Below, one piece after another: positions 53,538 to 64,000 of a stretch of DNA of 64,000 nucleotides. The notes under the pieces were generated by a model. The model ran no database searches, was not told the origin of the DNA, and was given only the letters and a program-made list of their open reading frames with translations. Position 1 is the first letter of the stretch; each line of letters begins with the position of its first letter. The stretch is from Henckelia pumila. Lineage: Eukaryota; Streptophyta; Magnoliopsida; Lamiales; Gesneriaceae. The translations under genes and the position numbers were made by a program. Location of the stretch: NCBI RefSeq assembly GCF_033568475.1, contig NC_133123.1, positions 152,721,753 to 152,785,752 on the forward strand, written 5' to 3'.

Positions 53538-55074
53538 ATGTTGGGTAGAGTGAGAGCATCACCGATAAGCTCTCTGGAACTACTGGAAACGGAAAGGTCA
53601 TCTTCCAAGATCTCCAAACAAGATTCCCTCTCCATTTATGGTCAGTGCCACTCTTTGTTATTGGGTACCCGTTGTAATGTTTCTTGTTTAGTAGCTCTTT
53701 CTGGTTGAATTGATGTGTTGCAGTCTCAACTATTATGTGTAGAAAAGTCGATATCTTGTTTGGATTTGGGCGGAAAATTGATGGGATTTCTGTTATCTTT
53801 TGTTAAGATGAATTAATTGGCTTCGAATTGTAATCCTTTCTAAAATCTAGTTTGGCCGCCTTGATGAAATTATGAGGACCGGTATTGAAGAAATTGCTGG
53901 GTCCTTTGAGACAGTCGTATCCAAGCCTGTGGGCTGCAAGGATTGTATGACATCAGCAGCTAGACGGCACAATTGGTATTCGAGCCAATGGATTTCTCCC
54001 GGCAATCACTTGGAGGTGATTATTGGGCTTGGGTTGTGTGGATTGTAATCGTTTTCCTCATGTAGTTTACCCGAATTGGGTTGTGCTGTTACTATTAGTT
54101 ACAATTTTGCTGTATTGGAAGGCACTGAGTCTTTGCTATTTGTGAAATGTTGCCATTGTATTATGAGAAGCTCGTGTAGTAGAAACGCTGATGACGAGAC
54201 ACGAGATGCAAGGCATGCCTCTTTGTAGAGGGTTGAGCCTTGAGTTGTGTCTAGTAGCAAAGGGATGCACACATCTTCTGGGCTTTTGATTACTATGATC
54301 GGTGGGACAGTGATCTTTCTGGTTCAGCAACTATATGGTTCATACGTTCATGATTTGGGGTTGCCTTTCTGACAATAGCTTAGGTTTCTCTTACGATATT
54401 GTTGTTAGTGATCATTCTCTAGTATTACAATGGAAAAGGTATTTGGACTTCTTCAAGCATGAATTTTGTCACATTAGTCTGTTAATGCCTATTTTTGGTT
54501 GGCATTTTCTGTTCGGAATGCTTGTTTCAACTTTCAACTTTCATGCAAACAAGTTTATTGACTAGTGTGATTCGTGGAGTAATTTGTGTCATGGAACCAC
54601 TTATACACTCTCTATCAAATATTTTCTAGATCATAAATTTTCAGTTTGGTTTCGAGGTGGTATGATATAATTCATATATCTTTTAACTCTTCGGGTTTTT
54701 GGTTCCAAATGATGCATACAGAATCTACACTTCTGAAGCTTAAACAAGGCTCTCAGTGCTGCCAAAGCTCAACCTCGGAGGGCTCTGCTACGACGAATAG
54801 CCATAGTACCATCACAACTCATCATCCACCAGAGGAGGTAATGACCGTTGCTGATTGTTCCTCAGCCGAGTCTTCTCCAAACCTGAGTGGTATTTCCCGA
54901 TCTGCACACTCCTCAAATGAGAAGCAAAGCTCAAACATGTCTATTCTTTATATGTTTTCGAATTACAAGCTCTCAAAGCATGCAGAAACCTCGATGGACA
55001 CGAAGGATATGAATATAGAGAGTTTCTATTCTTCTTCATCGTCCAGTTTGTCAACTACGTCCAACGGTTCCTAG
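53538..55074 (+). CDS. Small serine-rich plant protein of unknown function
   Basis: Two exons, 53538-53640 and 54722-55074, joined at GT(CAGT)-AG with a codon split after its first base, give 151 residues. It starts MLGRVRASPISSLELLETER, followed by DSLSIYESTLLKLKQGS across the splice. The rest is rich in Ser, Thr and His (SSTSEGSATTNSHSTITTHHPPEE) and ends in a polyserine stretch, SFYSSSSSSLSTTSNGS. No signal peptide, membrane helix or known domain is visible. The N-terminal 50 residues read like a conserved block and the tail looks disordered. An upstream in-frame extension lacks an ATG, so this start is chosen. I do not recognise the function. Confidence 0.7.
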
Positions 55075-56142
55075 TCATGTTTAGAAATAGCTCGATGCAG
55101 AAGTTGCATCAAGAAACAATGGTTCCCCTCTAGCACGAATGGTGCATTTCGTTCACAAAATGCATTGAAGGGACTAAACTGGTAGTTCGTGATTGTTGTA
55201 TTATGTAGTTATAATTATTGTTCTTGGACACGGAATATTGCATCCCGTGTAGCTGGTTTTCATAGTTATATTCTGTTTGTATTAAGATATTTACATTCTA
55301 TGGCAGTTCCAATAATTCTTTAACTAATAAATATTTCTGGCTAATATCAATTTCAAAAAAATAATAAAATTTGAAATCTTGAGCGTATTTTTTGACTGGG
55401 ACTAGTTATAACTTATAGGGAGTATATGCTAGAACCCAGCCGAAACTTCAAAGGATTTACAATGTTAAAACTACGAAAGAAAATAGTAATTATTTTGCTT
55501 TTAATTACAACACTCAAACTCAAAAAATATTTAATTCGTATCCGGACCGAAAGTATTGAATTCGATCCGAACTCGACTCCAACTATGGTAGTTCGTGAAC
55601 TTTAAATTTTATTTTCGTAATATAATTACATGTTAAATAAATATATTTCGAACATTCAGATTTTTGGTTCCAATCAAATTATTAACATTTTCAAACTTTG
55701 AATTCAACTCAATCTCGAATATATTTAATTCAAAATCAAATTCAGACCTTAAAAATTTTCTTCCTATTCAGCTCGATTCGTTTTGTTTACGCACATAGCC
55801 CAAGTCGATCATTTCACAACTTCGAGAAATTCTCAAATTCTATATTAAAGTGACAAACCCAACACAAGAAGTAGAATATTCCATCTCTTTACTACTAATT
55901 TCAACAAATTACGAGGAAACAACAGAGGACCAAAACTAACGAGCTCAAATCCAACTGAACAAGGAACTAGAGTATATTATCGTGCCTAAAAATTTCAAGC
56001 ACGGTGTATGAATCACCAGATCCGAATTCTGTTGGAATCAAAGGTCAAGATGAAACATGTCAACTCATACGAATACAACTCAACTCGACAGAAGTTTGTA
56101 ACAAACGAACACAGTCCTTAAAATGCCCGAATGTCTCCTACT
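55075..56142. other. Convergent intergenic region; no gene seen
   Basis: Lies between the 3' end of the serine-rich gene and the 3' end of RPN7. It should hold both 3' untranslated regions. The remainder is AT-rich, with no protein-like frame or repeat pair that I can see. Confidence 0.6.
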
Positions 56143-59100
56143 TTAAAGATCAATAACTCGAGATAGCTTTTGAATACGGTTCAACAAGAAATCTCCTTGC
56201 TTGATGGTTGCTTGGTAAAGGGCATTTTTAGCATCCGGCCGATTGGTTTCCAGTACCCCGGCAACCTTGTCTATCTTGCAGTGCAGCTTCCCAGCTGCAA
56301 TAAACCGTGATAGCTCCCTGTATATGAAAGATAAACCATATTGAGCTACAATAAGATTGACGAGACAGCAGATGATACTTATTTATGGTCTAATCAATCA
56401 TAAAAAAAAATCAACTAAAACAACTCACAGATCAATGAAATCCACCGTCACTCCAAATGCCTTAGCCATAGCTTCGATAGTCACACTCTTGTAGGATTCC
56501 AAAAACTGAGAATAAACAACAGTTCTAATCTCCCTCATGTAATACCGGAAGTGAGGGTGCAAATAGCGATCCAACTTAATATGCTGAGTCAAACCAGCTG
56601 AAAGTTGAAAGCAGGAATGCGATCAGTCATCAGTACAGTAAATTGCTTGATTTTCAAGGATCTTAATTGACAGCAAAGAAAAGATTTTCATGAGACTTGA
56701 GCAAGTGAAAAAACAAGGACGGCCAACTTTTGTATATAAAGACACTTACCAAAAGCCATAAAAAATGATTTATACTGGCACTCATAGAGAGAATTCAAGA
56801 AGTCGGATAAATATGGAATTTTGCCAATAACAGTCAAGATCTCAGGGGCGTCTACTACCTGCAACAGATCCCAACAAGAGTAGGAAGAAAAGTTGGAAAC
56901 TTAGCATATCTGGTTCTTCTAGAGTAAAGGTGATGTCAAATTGTAAGACATGGATATTGAAGGGTTATGGTGTTCAGTCTAGTCACAACATGACCACCTT
57001 AGAAGAAATATTAATTACCTTTTGTTTCAAGGAAACTCTATCCAAGGAAATGATGCTAGTGAGGACTGTGTAAAATACAAAGGTGTCATAGGGAAAGAGC
57101 TCATAAGTTGTGAAGGTTGAGATAGAATCAAGGAAAAGATCAGCTGCTTTCTTGAAGTTGCGAGTAGACATGCAATACAAGCCTTCAAACACCTTCAAAC
57201 GATTCTTCCTCTCCCAGTCACCTCCTTCTTCAAACAAGCTGAAATGTTGAATGTCAGAACCAAAGGATGGACCATATTAAATAAAACTATAACAAGGCTG
57301 GGAAAAAAATTATCTAGAAGCAAGATCTACAATTCCCCTTACTTCTTTGCTTTATCAATGCTTTTTGAGATTAGATCAAAGTCCTTGTGGAAGAAACCAA
57401 TCTGTAGTGTGTAGAATACCAAGTCCATCTTTTGCCCAACTGCGACAGTTTTGCTCTCGGTTAACTTCAGTTGTTCCAGTGCCTTATCCTAAATATTAAA
57501 AATGTCAAAGATAGTTCATTAAACTAATAAAGGTGATACAACAGAAGAACAGAGTTATTTTTGTACCTTGTCACCGATGCGAATATAAAATAAGGACTTG
57601 GCCAAGTGAGCTTCCCTCACTTCGCTCTCACCCAAGTTTTCTTCTGCATCAGCAATCCTAGATAAATTCAGCCACAGAAACAGAAGCATTCAAGCAATGG
57701 CTTTCCCAGAATGATACATGCTAAAATACAAAAGAAGATGATTCCATCTCCATTCTCGATGAACAAAAATAGATTATAATTTAAATGAGAAAGTTTTGCC
57801 CAGAACGAACTGAATCGAGATGTTTTTGAAGCGAAATATGAAGATATTACAAAAAGTTAAACTAATAAGCGATAAATTGCATGGAACAACAAAGCCTGAC
57901 AAGTAGGTTTTATGATCAATGAAGTTTAAAGTCTAAAATAAAAATGTGAGTTTGCTTACACAATAAACGCCAAGGAAATCGAATGGTCAATGGTATACTG
58001 AAGAAGTGCAAAAAATTTGACTCAAGTCATTTAATAAGCTTTATCCAATCAAAGGGTTACTTAGGCTACCGACAGAAAAACAAAATTCCTTGGTAGTTTC
58101 AGAGATAAGCTTCATTGAACTTGAAATGGAGGCATCTTGGTGCATTCCTCGAGCCCTTAAGAGTTTCAAACTCCATTTCTCTTCTCATTACACCCCCAAA
58201 TATGTATAATGATCTCCGAATATTCACTTTTTAAACATGTGATAGCATCTATCTTATATATTCATGCATTTGAACCATAAATTAGCATATAAAGATATGA
58301 GAGTTCTAGAATTATTCTAGCAAAGCGATAGAATATCTTGTACTTTGTACGAGCTTGTTAACCTAAATATATAGTATCCCAAGGAGAAACTTCCCAAACA
58401 GAATTTGAATAACTTTTAGTCTCGTCTCAACTTCATAAAATAAAATATCTGAAGTTAATGGCCCCAAATAACGTTCCCAACTCCCACATTCACAAGACAG
58501 TACCTCCAGCCACCTACTCGACACCCCAATCTCCAATTAGCCAACTCCAACAGACCATTTCTCGTCAAGTTTAATCTACTCACAATTCGTAGCTACAATC
58601 AACGACAACACTCTCCCGGGGAATATCAATCTCAAAGGTCTTCGCATTGTTACTCTTAAAGCAGTTAGCACCACCAAATCTCCATTGTTCAAATTATAAC
58701 TCGAGCTATTATCACGAATTCTACAACTCTAAGGAGTTTTCATGACCAATAAAAAATCGATTCCAATTTCAACAGACAAGATCAAATGGACAGAATAAAG
58801 GAGAATCAAATGGATCCAACAAGATTCACACTTGCTTTTCAATAGAGAAACATTTCAAGAATACCTGACATCAAGCCAATCACACACAAAAATGATGATG
58901 TCAGAAGCAACAAAAAACTAGAAGTTGATCAACAAAGGACTGCAGGGCAGCTTCATTTCCGAAAGGGATCAGGTGAGAGACCAGAGACTACTAAAGAACC
59001 CATAGTGCAGAGCTAAACAACCACAAAAGTACAATGCCGTCTGAATTATCCCCGTTCAACAAATTCCTAAATCACAATAATCTCATAATGCAATCCATAA

Positions 59101-59536
59101 ACAAGAACACCCTAACAAAATGTAACTTGAAAAGGCACGTAACAACTAATACGTCAAATCCGACTTACTTCTCATCGAGCTTCTTCAGCTCTTCCTCGAT
59201 CTTGGCACGCATCGAGTCAAGCGCCTTCTGATCCAAATCAAAAATCTTGTTGCCAACTAGGGTTTCATACAACGGAGCCATATCTACCAAAAAAGGAACA
59301 TCCCATCAAAACCCAGAAATCAAAACCCATAACAATTATAAATAATAACATAAAAACACGAAATTAACTTTAAAAAAAACGAGGAAAAAGAAACAATTAC
59401 CGTTGGCAATGATGAAGTTAAAGACCTCATCTCGCAGGCGGACTTTCTCGATGTCATCGACGTCGTTTTGCGTGAGCAGGAATAGCTTGTGGGCAAGCAC
59501 AAGCTGCGGCTGCTGCGTTCCCTCTTCAGCTTCCAT
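56143..59536 (-). CDS. RPN7: 26S proteasome regulatory subunit RPN7 (PSMD6 homologue)
   Basis: Lid subunit of the 19S regulatory particle, which deubiquitinates and feeds substrates to the proteasome. Eight coding exons, in order: 59536-59401, 59283-59169, 57657-57567, 57488-57343, 57238-57019, 56858-56750, 56597-56429, 56317-56143. All are GT-AG and the frame gives 386 residues, against 387 in Arabidopsis. It starts [19 protein letters not shown]. Helical TPR-like repeats occupy the N-terminal half ([40 protein letters not shown]), and a PCI domain lies at about 190-350 with a winged-helix end ([20 protein letters not shown]). The tail [11 protein letters not shown] is typical. The second intron is long (1511 bp). 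Ends convergently with the serine-rich gene and diverges from the kelch gene. Confidence 0.96.
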
Positions 59537-59637
59537 TTTCCAAATTTCTTCGAGCTTTCTTGCAGAGAGGGTGACCAACGAGATTCTCTAGCTGGTCGAC
59601 ACACGGGGACGGAGGTTGTAGACTCAGCGATGGTCAT

Positions 59638-59698
59638 TGGGCCAGTCCTACAATATGGGCCTAAACAACATGTAGCCCACTTTGTTCGATGAGGCCCA
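59638..59698. promoter_or_regulatory. Four TGGGC(C/T) motifs in the RPN7 promoter
   Basis: TGGGCC at 59638-59643 and 59656-59661 on the plus strand; AGCCCA at 59674-59679 and GGCCCA at 59693-59698 (minus-strand TGGGCT and TGGGCC). All are 100-165 bp upstream of the RPN7 ATG. TGGGC is the core of both the site II element and the proteasome-related cis-element reported for NAC53/NAC78 control of plant proteasome genes, so this cluster fits coordinated induction of RPN7 with other proteasome subunits. Binding itself is inferred. Confidence 0.6.
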
Positions 59699-60142
59699 AA
59701 AGTCTAGTAATTTTTTTTAATTTTTTTGGAATGTCATATAAAAAGAAAAAGTTGTATCATATTAATTCAATTTTCAAATTCTTATTTTATTTATTATAAT
59801 TCAAATATATCATATATGTTCTGGAAATTCAACAATGCGGACCCTAAATTCTAAAATATGTTTCAAATATATGTATATAGACACACTGATTTTATAGTAT
59901 CATATTTTCCTATGATGTTTAAAAAAAATTCTATGATATTGTCTATATCAATATTTTAAATTCTACAATATTGTTTATTCAAATATCTTGATGACTTATT
60001 TTTACAAATATTTTAATTAAGAGAGGCTGTACAGTACCTATTTTGCCTATGGATGATGAAATTTTCTTTTTTAACATAAAATATCTCATTATTTTAAGTT
60101 TTTTTCTCGTATTTTGAAAGATTGAAATGTTAATATTTATTT

Positions 60143-60470
60143 TAATATAATATATCACTTTTATTTTTATTTTATTTCTTTCTAATATATATGTTTTTTA
60201 GTATTTTTTCAATAGAGTTTAGATTGTAAATATATATATATATATATATATGAATTAGCTGTTAATTGAGCTTCAAAAATAGCTAATTGAATATATATAT
60301 GTTTTTAGTGATATAATATAATATATCACTTTTATTTTTATTTTATTTCTTTCTAATATATATGGTTTTTAGTGATTTTTTCAATAGAGTTTAGATTGTA
60401 AAAAAAAGAATAAATATATATGAATTAGCGGTTAATTGAGCTTCAAAAAGAGCTAATTGAATATATTTTT
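60143..60470. repeat. ~172-bp tandem duplication in RPN7-kelch intergenic DNA
   Basis: Unit 1 (60143-60314) and unit 2 (60315-60470) share TAATATATCACTTTTATTTT, CAATAGAGTTTAGATTGTAAA and GTTAATTGAGCTTCAAAAA. Unit 1 has an expanded TA microsatellite (about 60230-60251), where unit 2 has an A run. The rest of 59537-60650 is AT-rich without genes. Confidence 0.85.
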
Positions 60471-60650
60471 TATTTATTTATTTTTATTTTTTGTGGGAAC
60501 ATGTTTAGTCAATACAACTTGATATATTTCTCAAAAAAAAAAAACAAACAACTTGATATAAAAGTACAAAACTCAGGAAAGGTTTCCACTTCAAAGTAGG
60601 GAACACAGAAATCAGCTTCGCAGCCGTGGAACAGCACAAAGAGCATCACA

Positions 60651-63967
<3,317 letters not shown>

Positions 63968-64000
63968 GTAAGCCAATTATTTTGTTTCATTTCATCAAGT

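Overview
This is a nuclear chromosome segment from a flowering plant, most likely a dicot. It has conventional GT-AG multi-exon plant genes (a plastid transcription-complex subunit, cytosolic GAPDH, proteasome RPN7 and a kelch protein), Ty1/copia and Ty3/gypsy LTR retrotransposons with tRNA-Met-type primer sites, and an integrated caulimovirid (plant pararetrovirus). No bacterial feature, CRISPR array or organellar gene was seen. The species cannot be fixed from the sequence.

Left half (1-37.4 kb) is a four-layer nest of mobile DNA, and every junction can be read to the base. Layer 1 is a decayed endogenous pararetrovirus (1-261 and 34020 to about 37400). Layer 2 is a minus-strand Ty3/gypsy chromovirus of the Tekay/Del type inserted into it (262-34019, 5-bp duplication GTGGT). 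Layer 3 is a plus-strand Ty1/copia element of the Sirevirus type inserted into the integrase of layer 2 (3343-28071, duplication ACAAC); it is a tandem dimer, LTR-internal-LTR-internal-LTR. Layer 4 is an apparently intact Tekay-type gypsy inserted into gag of the first copia unit (5370-14595, duplication GTGCT). Its two 2058-bp LTRs show no length difference and no mismatch where compared, and it has one uninterrupted polyprotein of 1587 codons, so it is the youngest layer and could be active.

Right half (38.5-64 kb) is gene-rich. In order: PTAC10/PAP3 (minus, 12 coding exons); cytosolic GAPDH, GAPC (minus, 12 coding exons), whose third coding-region intron holds an internally deleted chromovirus (49282-51445); a small serine-rich protein of unknown function (plus, two exons); RPN7, a 19S proteasome lid subunit (minus, eight exons); and a KLHDC4-type kelch protein (plus), which runs off the right edge. 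All exon chains keep frame through every junction given here. RPN7 and the kelch gene diverge from a 1.1-kb intergenic region that carries TGGGC motifs and a 172-bp tandem duplication. GAPC and the serine-rich gene diverge from another that also has TGGGC motifs.

I found no clearly new molecular system. The most unusual items are the fully dateable four-layer nest with a pararetrovirus at the bottom, the three-LTR copia dimer, repeated sequence inside the copia LTRs, a young intact gypsy, and a 216-bp intragenic duplication in the kelch gene that has made an extra exon-like unit of 17 in-frame codons with its own splice sites.
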